From contig JARSSO010000063.1 of NCBI GenBank assembly GCA_029624765.1, forward strand, positions 124,001-188,000: a stretch of 64,000 nt of DNA, in the 5' to 3' direction. The translations under genes were made by a program, and so were the position numbers. The DNA is from Candidatus Contendibacter sp. (GTDB lineage Bacteria; Pseudomonadota; Gammaproteobacteria; Competibacterales; Competibacteraceae). The notes beneath the pieces are model-generated. The model was not told the origin of the DNA, made no database searches, and saw nothing but the letters and a program-made list of their open reading frames with translations. Of the stretch, positions 37,063 through 44,809 are shown piece after piece (position 1 is the stretch's first letter; every line of letters begins with the position of its first letter).

Positions 37063-37320
37063 GTGGATGAACAAATCGGTAAATTGCGCTGGCGCTGCCG
37101 GCGTGGCATGAAGGAACTGGATTTGCTGACGCTGGCTTATCTGGAGCGGCATTACCCGACCGCGCCAGCCGAGGAACAACAGGCGTTCGCGGATCTGCTG
37201 GAGCTGCAAGACCCGCTGCTGATGAGCTACATGGTCGGGCGGGAAATACCGGCGGATGCCACGACGGCGAGGGTGGTGGGGGTGATGCGGACGTTGCTGA
37301 ACGAGGCGGATGACGCTTGA
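37063..37320 (+). CDS. sdhE: SdhE (CptB) FAD assembly factor for succinate dehydrogenase
   Basis: SdhE promotes covalent attachment of FAD to SdhA. The 85-residue protein has the defining RRGMKELD motif (about residues 13-20) and the compact five-helix length of the family. The start is GTG at 37063, with TAGGAG nine bases upstream; an ATG at 37067 is out of frame. It is the last gene of the sdh locus, behind a hairpin that may attenuate it. Confidence 0.93.
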   Translation: MDEQIGKLRWRCRRGMKELDLLTLAYLERHYPTAPAEEQQAFADLLELQDPLLMSYMVGREIPADATTARVVGVMRTLLNEADDA

Positions 37321-37416
37321 CCCTGCACAGGTAACCGATTTCTGCGTATGTGATAGCATGATCGCTGGTGAACGAGCTTGGTCCACAGCCTGAAGCACTG
37401 ATCGAAGGAGGCTGAC

Positions 37417-38154
37417 ATGACGGCAATGCCCTCAATCGCGCCAGTGACGGATTCCCGGCGCGGCCCTCCCCCCTTGTCCCGCCAGTCGATGGTGTACCCG
37501 GAGAGCGATGGTAAACCCATGGCGGACAACACCCGGCAATTTGATTGCATCGTGATGATTCAGGGGGGCCTGGCGATGCTGTTCGCCGACCGCCCCGATG
37601 TATTCGTCGCCGGCGATCTGCTGTGGTATCCAGTCGAGGGTAAACCCCACATTCGCGCCGCGCCGGACGCCATGGTGGTGTTCGGTCGTCCGCCGGGCCA
37701 TCGGGGCTCCTACATCCAACATGAAGAGAACCACATTGCGCCGCAGGTGACGTTCGAGGTGCTCTCACCGGGCAACACCCCGGCGGAGATGCGCAAAAAG
37801 CTGGGCTTTTACGACCGCTACGGGGTGGAGGAGTACTACGAATACGATCCCGACCGGGGAACGCTCAAGGGCTGGCTGCGCCGGGACGGTCGGCTGGAGC
37901 CGATTGACCCGATGGAGGGGTGGGTCAGTCCGTTGCTGGGGATTCGGTTCGGCCTGGAGGGAACCGACCTGGCGCTCCACCACCCGGACGGGCAACGGTT
38001 CGAGACGTTTGTCGAACAGGCGCAGCGCGCTAAAGCTGAACGGCAACGCGCCGAGGCCGAACGGCAACGCGCCGAGGCCGCTGAGCGGCACATCATGCAA
38101 CTGACGGAACGGTTGCGACAGTTGGGCGTGGACCCGGAAGCGTTTGAGAAGTGA
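37417..38154 (+). CDS. Uma2 family (DUF820) putative restriction-fold endonuclease
   Basis: The 245-residue protein has the DUF820 core: FVAGDLLWYPVEG, RAAPDAMVVFG with the catalytic-type Asp, and QVTFEVLSPGNT with the Glu of a PD-(D/E)XK fold, then KLGFYDRYGVEEYYEYDP. The C-terminus is a repeated charged coil (AERQRAEAERQRAEAAERH). AAGGAGG stands before the ATG. Function of this abundant family is unresolved; mobility-related or DNA-cleaving roles have been proposed. A degenerate relative of its upstream region and 3' end is found at 42831-42925. Confidence 0.88.
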   Translation: MTAMPSIAPVTDSRRGPPPLSRQSMVYPESDGKPMADNTRQFDCIVMIQGGLAMLFADRPDVFVAGDLLWYPVEGKPHIRAAPDAMVVFGRPPGHRGSYIQHEENHIAPQVTFEVLSPGNTPAEMRKKLGFYDRYGVEEYYEYDPDRGTLKGWLRRDGRLEPIDPMEGWVSPLLGIRFGLEGTDLALHHPDGQRFETFVEQAQRAKAERQRAEAERQRAEAAERHIMQLTERLRQLGVDPEAFEK

Positions 38155-38164
38155 TCTACCTGCG

Positions 38165-38333
38165 TCAACCCAACGCACGAAAGGGATTCCAGACACGCAT
38201 TGAACCGATCTTCCAGCCGTCCTGAAGATCCTCCGTCGCCAGCAAATCCGCTTTTTCCGTCAATGCCGTCTCAACGATCATCGAAGAGATAGACCAAAAC
38301 GTTGGTATCGAGAAAAAGGACCTTATCGCTCAT
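38165..38333 (-). pseudogene. Internally deleted PIN-domain toxin (VapC-like)
   Basis: The gene begins as a normal PIN toxin, KVLFLDTNVLVYLFDDR, with the first acidic residue of the active site, then stops at 38271. In another frame immediately afterwards the sequence gives the C-terminal end of such a toxin, LLATEDLQDGWKIGSMR, then VWNPFRALG and a stop at 38165. About 80-90 central codons with the remaining acidic residues are missing. Its ATG overlaps the end of the antitoxin gene by 11 bases, the usual arrangement. Confidence 0.8.
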
Positions 38334-38562
38334 GCAACTCGTCCCGACTCCAGGTCTTCCCGTTCCGCCCGCAGCGACACTGAGCGGCCGGCGTCAGCAC
38401 GATTTGCAGCGCCCGCTGTCGGTGACGCTGGACTTCATCCATTTGTGCATACTCTTCCAAATACTGACCCAGCATCGCGTTAACCGAGCGGTTCTCTTTC
38501 AATGCGCGAATACGCGCCCGCTTGAGTACTTCGTCGCTAACGCTGATCGTGAGATTAGCCAT
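38323..38562 (-). CDS. VapB-like ribbon-helix-helix antitoxin
   Basis: From the ATG at 38562 (GGAG six bases upstream) the 79-residue product starts MANLTISVSDEVLKRARIRA, a typical ribbon-helix-helix DNA-binding strand and helix, followed by MLGQYLEEYAQ. Its partner toxin gene, overlapping at the 3' end, is gutted, so this is an orphan antitoxin. It may still bind its own promoter or neutralise a toxin encoded elsewhere. Confidence 0.8.
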   Translation of the reverse strand: MANLTISVSDEVLKRARIRALKENRSVNAMLGQYLEEYAQMDEVQRHRQRALQIVLTPAAQCRCGRNGKTWSRDELHER

Positions 38563-38634
38563 ATTGGTCTCCACACGAGTTCACTGAATCAGTGTAGCAC
38601 GGTTCCGGCTGCGCCTGAATTTCAAGGTTCCCCT

Positions 38635-38780
38635 TAGAGACTGTCGAAAAACTCCTCATTAGATTTTTCTGAAAAATTTTCCATGGGCTCAGCCTTCGGC
38701 CGACTGGATCGGCCAAAAAACGACTGGAAGCCATATCCATATTCATATTAATCAACGATTTAGTTTTTAGACAGTCTCTA
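38635..38780. mobile_element. MITE-like element with terminal inverted repeats
   Basis: The left end GAGACTGTCgAAAAACT (38637-38653) and the right end AGTTTTTagACAGTCTC (38762-38778) are inverted repeats with two mismatches. A TA dinucleotide flanks each end, which would fit the TA target duplication of the IS630/Tc1 group, though other families are possible. The ~140-bp interior has no supportable gene. It lies between the VapB-like gene and the relB operon and is the main content of the 355-base gap there. Confidence 0.65.
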
Positions 38781-38898
38781 TGTGTTCGCCGGGATGGTCG
38801 CCGCCATCGTCATCGCCTTGCGGGTGTTCCTGTTCCGGGGCGCGGGGCGGGCGAATTGACCTGGCCGGTTGCCCTCCCGCCAGGATTGAGATACAAAT

Positions 38899-38916
38899 AA
38901 TCTCATTTGAGAGATT
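38899..38916. promoter_or_regulatory. Likely operator of the relB-yafQ operon
   Basis: AATCTC and GAGATT are 6-bp inverted repeats separated by 6 bases (38899-38916), placed just before the ribosome binding site of the RelB-like antitoxin. Type II antitoxins of this class bind such dyads to repress their own operon. Binding is inferred only from position and symmetry. Confidence 0.5.
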
Positions 38917-38929
38917 CGGAGGCGGAAAC

Positions 38930-39211
38930 ATGGCGACGACCACGATGCTCCATATTCGGGTGGACGAAACGCTGAAGGCCCAGGCGTCCGACACGCTGGC
39001 GGCGATGGGGTTGTCCCTGTCCGACGCGGTGCGGGTGTTTCTGACGCGGGTGGTGGCGGAGCAAGGCTTGCCGTTTGCGCTGAAAGCGCCCAACGCGGAA
39101 ACGCGGGCCGCGTTGGCGGAGGCCGAGGCGATCATCCGCACCTGCAATGCGCGCTTTACCAGCGCCGAGGCGCTGCTCGATGCCCTCGACCAAGAAACCC
39201 ACCAGCACTAA
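38930..39211 (+). CDS. RelB/DinJ family antitoxin
   Basis: The 93-residue protein has a ribbon-helix-helix N-terminus (TTTMLHIRVDETLKAQASDTL) and the DinJ-like GLSLSDAVRVFLTRVVAEQGLPF. GGAGGCGG stands before the ATG at 38930. The toxin gene starts inside it (32-base overlap). It should neutralise the YafQ-like toxin and repress the operon through the dyad at 38899. Confidence 0.9.
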   Translation: MATTTMLHIRVDETLKAQASDTLAAMGLSLSDAVRVFLTRVVAEQGLPFALKAPNAETRAALAEAEAIIRTCNARFTSAEALLDALDQETHQH

Positions 39212-39512
39212 ACGGGCCACACCGCCCCGGCGGGCGGATTATGCCAAGGCATTTCTCAAGGATTGGGGGCGGTTAAGCCGGTCCGGTCGGTACGATCTGG
39301 GACGGTTGAAGGAAGTCATGCTGCTGCTGATCGCCAACGATGCCCCGCTTGGCCCAGAGTGGCTCGATCATCCCTTGCAAGGCGACTGGCAGGGCTGCCG
39401 GGAATGTCACATCGGCGGGGATTTCCTGCTGATTTACCGGGTGGCCGCTGCATCCATCAGTGAGTTGATCATCTTTGTTCGTGCCGGGACCCACGCCGAC
39501 CTGTTCGGGTGA
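39180..39512 (+). CDS. YafQ-family mRNA interferase toxin
   Basis: The 110-residue protein matches the RelE superfamily member YafQ: a basic start, LIANDAPLGPEWLDHPLQGDW and the core GCRECHIGGDFLLIYRV, with the His pair used for ribosome-dependent mRNA cleavage. It ends with FVRAGTHADLFG, the expected C-terminal motif. All key positions I know are present, so the toxin looks intact. It follows its antitoxin with overlap. Confidence 0.9.
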   Translation: MPSTKKPTSTKRATPPRRADYAKAFLKDWGRLSRSGRYDLGRLKEVMLLLIANDAPLGPEWLDHPLQGDWQGCRECHIGGDFLLIYRVAAASISELIIFVRAGTHADLFG

Positions 39513-39518
39513 TTCCCC

Positions 39519-40082
39519 ATGACCCTCGGTACTCATGTCGTTTTCGCGTCGGTTCTGTACTTGGGCGGGGCAACCCTGTTCGGCTACCGGCCGGACTGGA
39601 TCGGGCGGCTGTTCTTCTGGGTCTCGGTGCCGCTGGAACGCCGGTTCGGTCATCGCACGATTACTCATTCCCTCGTCGGCCTGGCCGGGCTGGCGGTCGT
39701 GGTCTCTCCGCTCTGGTTCCTCAATCCCTTGTACTTCTGGTGCGTGGTGGGCGGCTACTGGTCCCATCTGTGGCTGGACATGCTCAACATCCGGAAGATC
39801 GACCAGCGCCGAGTGCATTACCTGAACGGGGAGATTCAGACCGCCAGGATTGAGCCGGTGGCGAACATCGACCGCTATCAGCCGGTGATTTACTCTGGCC
39901 AGACGATGACGCTGCGCTACGCCCGCGCGCAGGAACTGGGGCCGTGGCTGGATTTGGTAGCCGCGAAGGGCGAAGTGTTCGTACAGTTCTGGCTCCGGCC
40001 GGGGGAACGGGCGGTGTTCTTCGAGGTGGGGAACGAGCCGCCGGAGGAGCCGATTCCGGGGGAGTTGAGGGGGTTCCTATAG
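39519..40082 (+). CDS. YdjM/DUF457-like membrane-bound metal-dependent hydrolase
   Basis: The 187-residue protein starts with THVVFASVLYLGGATLF and has the family's metal-binding pattern ERRFGHRTITHSLVGLAG, then two transmembrane segments and YWSHLWLDMLN. A soluble tail of about 80 residues follows. Relatives with this tail are frequent in mobile regions; substrate is unknown. It begins 6 bases after the toxin stop. The 75 bases after its stop read VTLGPWEEREVERIPTQLRR then FL and a stop, which resembles its own C-terminus and may be a leftover of a duplicated copy. Confidence 0.8.
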   Translation: MTLGTHVVFASVLYLGGATLFGYRPDWIGRLFFWVSVPLERRFGHRTITHSLVGLAGLAVVVSPLWFLNPLYFWCVVGGYWSHLWLDMLNIRKIDQRRVHYLNGEIQTARIEPVANIDRYQPVIYSGQTMTLRYARAQELGPWLDLVAAKGEVFVQFWLRPGERAVFFEVGNEPPEEPIPGELRGFL

Positions 40083-40225
40083 ACCAGCGGGCGAGGCGGC
40101 GGTGACGCTGGGGCCGTGGGAAGAGCGGGAGGTGGAAAGGATTCCGACGCAGTTGCGGCGGTTTTTGTAGTATTGAGTACCTAATAAAATCGTAAGTTAG
40201 TGTAGAGTAATTATTAGAAATCACA

Positions 40226-40256
40226 GAACCATTCTGAGATTAGGTCAGAATGGTTC
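40226..40256. terminator. Perfect 12-bp hairpin between convergent genes
   Basis: GAACCATTCTGA (40226-40237) and TCAGAATGGTTC (40245-40256) form a perfect stem with a 7-base loop, flanked by AT-rich DNA on both sides. It lies between the hydrolase gene and the convergent orphan gene. The T-runs are imperfect, so it may be a weak bidirectional terminator. Confidence 0.5.
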
Positions 40257-40285
40257 CTTGATATTTGAGTTTTTAACTTTCGATA

Positions 40286-40738
40286 TTAAATACCTAGACT
40301 ATGAATTACCATATCCCGCACCGGTGCTGGGATTTGATTATAAACTCCCTCTAACCTATTTACAGCATCTATAGTATTTTTGATAACGTGATCCAGGCCA
40401 CTAGGATCTTCTCGATCAAAGACGTATACATCAAGAGCCGTTACATAATTGCATAATTCAGGTTTAAAACTGAATGTTTCGTTACCATGCACATCTGAAG
40501 AGCCGCTTATATCTGCTGTTGAGCGAGCAGTTGGTATATTAAACTCCCTGGTTATAAAAAAGACATATCCATTGGAATCTTTACCTATTACATATCCCTT
40601 TGAAAATAACCCAAGAGTTAAATGAGTACAGTGAGCGTGAGTTTGTGCTACTAATTGACCGCTTGGATAAAGATGTGCCTTTATCTCGGCGCGACCACGG
40701 CCATTCTTCATCTCTTTCCAACCGTCAACCTCAGGCAT
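40286..40738 (-). CDS. Hypothetical protein, AT-rich orphan
   Basis: I do not recognise this 150-residue protein. It has no signal peptide or membrane segment. It contains a HAHCTHLTL segment, a beta-rich middle (GYVIGKDSNGYVFFITREF) and a helical C-terminus (VIKNTIDAVNRLEGVYNQI). AGAGGAAA precedes the ATG at 40738, supporting a real gene. Its base composition is much more AT-rich than the surroundings, and it lies next to an integrase fragment, which suggests cargo of a decayed mobile element. Confidence 0.6.
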   Translation of the reverse strand: MPEVDGWKEMKNGRGRAEIKAHLYPSGQLVAQTHAHCTHLTLGLFSKGYVIGKDSNGYVFFITREFNIPTARSTADISGSSDVHGNETFSFKPELCNYVTALDVYVFDREDPSGLDHVIKNTIDAVNRLEGVYNQIPAPVRDMVIHSLGI

Positions 40739-40785
40739 GTTAATTTCCTCTTAAGATAAATCTCGATTTTTAGTTACAACCGACT

Positions 40786-41142
40786 TCACAACCTCGCTAC
40801 CACCTTCTCCATCCGCTCCTGCCCGACGTTGGTGTAGATCTGCGTCGTGGCGATGGACTCGTGGCCGAGCAGGGCCTTGATGTCCACCAGTTCCGCCCCG
40901 GCGTTCAGGAGATTCGTCGCGTAGGTGTGCCGTAACTTATGCGGGCTAATTTTCTTCTCGATGCCCGCTTTTTGCAACATCCCCCGCAGGTAGGCCCGTG
41001 CTGCTTGTGGAGAGATCGGCTTACCGTCCGCCTTGGCGAACACCGCCTCCCCTTTAGGCCGATCCTTCAGCCAGAACCCGAATATCTGGCTGAACGCCGC
41101 CGGTAGCGGCACCAGCCGCTCCTTGTTGCCCTTGCCGATCAC
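40786..41142 (-). pseudogene. C-terminal fragment of a tyrosine recombinase/integrase
   Basis: About 118 residues of a XerC/phage-type integrase remain. Visible catalytic positions are the beta-hairpin Lys in GKGNKER, His and Arg in HKLRHTYATNLL, His in LLGHESI and the nucleophile Tyr in TTQIYTNV. The N-terminal DNA-binding domain and the first catalytic Arg are missing, and a stop lies just upstream in frame, so it cannot be a working recombinase. It marks the edge of a former integrated element. Confidence 0.85.
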
Positions 41143-41480
41143 CCGAACTGTTTTTTTAATGTTACTTTACCCCACTTCATGTGTCAATAAGTATCATAAA
41201 TGTAACTAAAATGGAAAAACTAAGCTGGTTCAGGGAACAAGAAAAGCAAAAAATGTCGTAAAATATTACACAATCAGGGTCAGACTGGCGGGTCATCCTG
41301 AAATGCCCAGGATGATGAGTGAGGAGGAGAAATTGAGGAGAGATGCCGTAGCCCGGCAAGCCGGCGATTTGGAAGGTTCGGCCGCTACGTGAGTAGCGAG
41401 CCGTTGCTGTTGTCCCTATCCCTCTGCCGCAGGTCAACGAGGATTTGACTATTTTGCATTCCTATTGCAGATTATCAGCA
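41143..41480. other. Intergenic region with small hairpins, no gene seen
   Basis: This 338-base gap between the integrase fragment and the DUF4143 gene is AT-rich on the left. It has two perfect small hairpins, TCATCCTG/CAGGATGA (41293-41315) and CGCTAC/GTAGCG (41383-41398). A ribosome-binding-like GAGGAGGAG run at about 41321-41330 and a further GAGGAG lead only to ATG-CCG-TAG, so it may be a dead gene start. A short antisense frame at 41177-41437 has no features of a real protein. Confidence 0.5.
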
Positions 41481-42686
41481 ATGTGGATACAAAGAAAAAT
41501 TTCCGAAATAGTCAAGCAGGCCTTTGCCCAGTTCCCGGTTCTGATGCTGAGCGGCGCCCGGCAGGCCGGGAAAACCTCGCTGGTTCGCCATTTATTCCCC
41601 CAAGCCGATTACGTCACGCTCGATATTCCGCGCGATGCGGAAACCGCCCGGCTGGACCCGTCCGGCTTTTTGGCTGACCGGCGCGAACCGCTGATCGTGG
41701 ATGAAGTACAGTACGTGCCGGAACTGCCGCGCCATCTGAAAATCGCCATTGATCGCGACCGGCGGCCCGGACGCTTCATCCTGACCGGCTCCCAGGATTT
41801 TTCTCTGATGCAAGGCGTCTCGGAATCACTGGCTGGTCGCTGCGCCGTGCTCTCCTTGCCGATGCTGTCGCTGGCGGAGGTGTTTCCCACCGCGACCCTC
41901 CAGGAGACGGACGGGTTTTGCTGGCGCGGCGGCTTTCCCGAGCTGTGGCAACGTCCCGATCTGGATCATAATTTGTGGCTGGGTTCCTATGTCGCCACCT
42001 ATCTGGAGCGCGATGTCAGGAACAGTTTGAAGGTCGGCAGCCTGCGTGATTTCGACCGATTCCTGCGCGCGGCGGCGCTGCGGGTGGGCCAACTGCTGTC
42101 GCTGGCGGAACTGGCGCGCGATGTGGGTATCGCCCCCAATACCGCCAAAAGCTGGCTATCCATTCTGCAAGCGAGCCGGCTGGTGATCCTTCTGGAGCCC
42201 TATCACCGCAGTCCCAGCAAGCGCCTGATCAAGACGCCCAAATTGTATTTTGCCGATTCGGGATTGCTGATCTATCTGCTCGGTTTTACGAACTGGGCGG
42301 CAGTGATCCAAAACGCCGCCTGGGGCGCCCTGTGGGAAAATCTGGTGATTGCTGAGGCGTGGCGGTATTTCCTGAATGCCGGAAGGCGGCCGCCGCTCTG
42401 GTTCTGGCGGACCACCCAGGGCGAGGAACTGGATCTGCTGATTGAGATCGGTCCCCAGCGCTTCCTGGCGGTGGAATGCAAGGTGGCCGCCGCCATCGAA
42501 CGACGGCATCTCAAGGGGTTTCACGTATTCGAAGAAGTTTATGGTCCAGCGGCCCTCTCCCGTGGCGCGGTGGTGTGCCGGACTGACCAACCCTATCCGC
42601 TGATTGAACACGGCAGGATCGCGGCGCTGCCGCTTGGAGGAACTCAGGGTCTGTGCCAGTGGATCGGGGAACAGATTGCCGTGTGA
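41481..42686 (+). CDS. ATPase with DUF4143 domain
   Basis: The start is the ATG at 41481; the frame continues upstream without protein-like sequence. The 401-residue product has Walker A LSGARQAGKTSLVRHLF (about 24-40), Walker B LIVDEVQYVPEL, sensor FILTGSQDF and the C-terminal DUF4143 region, including YLERDVRNSL, a winged-helix part and a restriction-fold-like end with LDLLIEIG and LAVECKV. The family is abundant and of unknown function; a link to mobile or defence regions is often seen. It lies alone in the accessory patch. Confidence 0.9.
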   Translation: MWIQRKISEIVKQAFAQFPVLMLSGARQAGKTSLVRHLFPQADYVTLDIPRDAETARLDPSGFLADRREPLIVDEVQYVPELPRHLKIAIDRDRRPGRFILTGSQDFSLMQGVSESLAGRCAVLSLPMLSLAEVFPTATLQETDGFCWRGGFPELWQRPDLDHNLWLGSYVATYLERDVRNSLKVGSLRDFDRFLRAAALRVGQLLSLAELARDVGIAPNTAKSWLSILQASRLVILLEPYHRSPSKRLIKTPKLYFADSGLLIYLLGFTNWAAVIQNAAWGALWENLVIAEAWRYFLNAGRRPPLWFWRTTQGEELDLLIEIGPQRFLAVECKVAAAIERRHLKGFHVFEEVYGPAALSRGAVVCRTDQPYPLIEHGRIAALPLGGTQGLCQWIGEQIAV

Positions 42687-42830
42687 CCGAAACCGCCATC
42701 CGGCAGGCGCTGGCCGATTGGCGCTCCTGCCACAAGGGCACACATCCTGGCGATTCGGCGATCCCTATGGCGGTGGCCAGTCTTGCCAGAGGCGGGATGA
42801 AAACGCCGCCGAGCGTCAGTCACGCGCGGG

Positions 42831-42925
42831 TGATAGCATCATTGCCGGTGAATGATGCCGAACTCCCGGCCTTTGGGCGTGGACCCCGATCCGCTTGAGG
42901 AATGATGTATCTACATCAACTCAAC
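42831..42925 (+). pseudogene. Remnant of a second Uma2 gene with the interior deleted
   Basis: TGATAGCATCATTGCCGGTG at 42831 resembles the upstream region of the intact Uma2 gene (37351-37370) with four mismatches over about 23 bases. Some 40 bases later TTGGGCGTGGACCC (from 42873) and the codons for LGVDPDPLEE with a stop match the 3' end of that gene (LGVDPEAFEK, 38122-38153), continuing weakly into the downstream flank. The coding middle is absent. The rest of 42687-43005 contains nothing I can support as a gene. Confidence 0.6.
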
Positions 42926-43005
42926 GGTAAAGAATCTGATGTCGAGCTTTTCGACAGCTTCTCAAAGCCAGCGCGGTCAACCCTGACCGATTTTCGTATC
43001 CCCAC

Positions 43006-44028
43006 TCAACGTGTTCCCCCGGCGCCTTCCCATTCGCCCGCGCCGGGATAGACGATCCGGTGACACAGCGCCCCGTTCGGATTCGCGCTCAATTCGGCCA
43101 GGACGCGCGGCAGGTCGGCGAATGGGCTTTCGCCGGTGATCAATGCGTCCAGCGCGGGATCGTCCAGCAATGCCATCACCGTGGCCATGCGCCGCCGATG
43201 ATCCCAGCGCCCGCGCTGCGCGGTGGCGACGTGGCCAACCTGGGAACTTTGGATTGTCAGCCGCTGGCTGTGAAACGCCTCGCCCAGCGGCAAACTGACC
43301 GGCCGCGCACCGAACCAACTGGCTTCCACCACCGTCGCCTCGAACCCGGCCAGACCCAGCGCCGTCGTCAGACCGGCGGGCGAACCGCTGGCGTGAATCA
43401 CCCGATCCTGCTCCCCCTCCGCCTGTTCCGGCAAGGCGAAGCGGACGCCCAGGTGGTGGGCGATGGCTTCCCGGCGCGGGTCCACGTCCACCAGTTGCAC
43501 CGCGCAGCCCGGCAAGCGCCCCGCCAGCCGGGCGATCAGGCAACCGACCACGCCCGCGCCGATCACCGTGATCCGGTCGCCCAACCGGGGCGTCGCATCC
43601 CATAGCACATTGAGCGCGGTTTCCAGATTGGCCGCCAGCACCGCCCGACTGGCAGGAACCGTCAGCGGAATCGGAGTCAGCGCCGCTACCGGAACCACGT
43701 AGCGGTCCTGATGCGGATACAGACAGAACACGGTCAGTCCGCGTAACGCGGTGGGACCGGTTTCGACCACGCCGACGCTGCAATAGCCATACTTGACCGG
43801 GGCCGGAAACTCGCCCTGTTGAAACGGCGCGCGCATGGTTCGATATTGGCTGGGCGGCACTTCGCCGCGAAACACCAGGCTCTCGGTGCCGCGACTGATG
43901 CCGGAATACAGCGTCCGCACCCGCGCCTCGGCCGCGCCCGGCGGTTCCAGGCGTTCCGCCCGAATTTCACCCCGACCCGGCGCCGCCAGCCAGAAGGCGT
44001 GCGCCGATATCAGTTCACTGGTCATCAC
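43006..44028 (-). CDS. Zinc-type alcohol dehydrogenase family protein
   Basis: The 340-residue protein belongs to the medium-chain dehydrogenase fold: an N-terminal GroES-like part with TLYSGISRGTESLVFRGEV and KYGYCSVGVVE, then a Rossmann domain with VIGAGVVGCLIARLAGRLPG. Classical catalytic zinc ligands are not obvious, so it may be a zinc-free reductase. Substrate unknown. It is divergent from the CDP-alcohol phosphatidyltransferase gene by 31 bases; I recall this type of dehydrogenase near such lipid-head-group genes, which suggests a shared pathway. Confidence 0.8.
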   Translation of the reverse strand: MMTSELISAHAFWLAAPGRGEIRAERLEPPGAAEARVRTLYSGISRGTESLVFRGEVPPSQYRTMRAPFQQGEFPAPVKYGYCSVGVVETGPTALRGLTVFCLYPHQDRYVVPVAALTPIPLTVPASRAVLAANLETALNVLWDATPRLGDRITVIGAGVVGCLIARLAGRLPGCAVQLVDVDPRREAIAHHLGVRFALPEQAEGEQDRVIHASGSPAGLTTALGLAGFEATVVEASWFGARPVSLPLGEAFHSQRLTIQSSQVGHVATAQRGRWDHRRRMATVMALLDDPALDALITGESPFADLPRVLAELSANPNGALCHRIVYPGAGEWEGAGGTR

Positions 44029-44059
44029 TCACCCCGATCAATCGCTGGTCCATTCACCG

Positions 44060-44809
44060 ATGTCGATGAATCCCTTAACCGCGTCCCCGCTTCGACCGCT
44101 CGTCTTCAGCGCCCTCTTCCACGTTGCCGCCGTGCTGCCGCTGGTGACGGGGCTGGCGCTGGTCCTGGCCCAAACCTTCCAGTTGTCCTCCGGCTACGTC
44201 CTCCAATCCCTCGCCGTCTTCGCTGGTCTGCTGCTGGCCCTGCTGCCGTTCCTGCCCCAGCATCGGCCGCTGCAACGGTTTGGCCCAGCCAACGGCGTCA
44301 CCCTGCTGCGGGCCGGCATCGCCGCCCTGGCCGCCGGCCTGATCGGTCGGCCGGAACCGCCGCCGGGGCTGGCCTGGACCCTGGCCGCGCTGGCGGGAGT
44401 AGCCCTGATCCTCGACGGCGTGGACGGCTGGCTGGCGCGACGCGGCGGCTGGCAAAGCCCGTTCGGCGCACGGTTCGACATGGAAGTGGACGCCTTCTTC
44501 ATCCTGACCCTGGCGGCGCTGGTCCATCAGGCCGACAAGGCCGGCGGCTGGGTGTTGCTGTCGGGCGCGCTGCGCTATGGCTTTGTCGCGCTGGGCTATC
44601 TCCTGCCCTGGTTGCGCCAGCCGTTGCCGCTGCGCTGGCGCCGCCAAGCTGTGTGCGTGATTCAAACCACCGTGCTGGCGCTGTGCCTGATCCCGCCGCT
44701 GGCGCCGCCGTGGAGCACGCTGCTGGCAGCCGGCGCGCTGGCGTTGCTGACGCTATCCTTCACGGCGGATACGGTCTGGCTGGCCCGTCACGCGCCTCCG
44801 GCGAGGTGA
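44060..44809 (+). CDS. CDP-alcohol phosphatidyltransferase family membrane protein
   Basis: The 249-residue integral membrane protein contains the complete CDP-alcohol phosphotransferase signature D-G-x2-A-R-x8-G-x3-D-x3-D, in DGWLARRGGWQSPFG and ARFDMEVD. It would join an alcohol (such as inositol, glycerol or another polyol) to a CDP-activated group in the inner membrane. Six or so hydrophobic segments are visible. The start at 44060 (or 44066) follows the divergent dehydrogenase. Its last 50 bases overlap the end of the convergent sulfatase gene. Confidence 0.85.
   Translation: MSMNPLTASPLRPLVFSALFHVAAVLPLVTGLALVLAQTFQLSSGYVLQSLAVFAGLLLALLPFLPQHRPLQRFGPANGVTLLRAGIAALAAGLIGRPEPPPGLAWTLAALAGVALILDGVDGWLARRGGWQSPFGARFDMEVDAFFILTLAALVHQADKAGGWVLLSGALRYGFVALGYLLPWLRQPLPLRWRRQAVCVIQTTVLALCLIPPLAPPWSTLLAAGALALLTLSFTADTVWLARHAPPAR

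Noticed and set aside
34266..37109. 947-codon frame antisense to sdhCDAB
   Set aside because: It covers four clear complex II genes on the other strand and is a GC-rich third-position artefact.
41177..41437. 86-codon minus-strand frame
   Set aside because: No ribosome binding site, odd composition and overlap with small hairpins; it is not protein-like.
42653..42898. 81-codon frame after the DUF4143 gene
   Set aside because: It overlaps the DUF4143 end and runs through the Uma2 remnant in the wrong frame.
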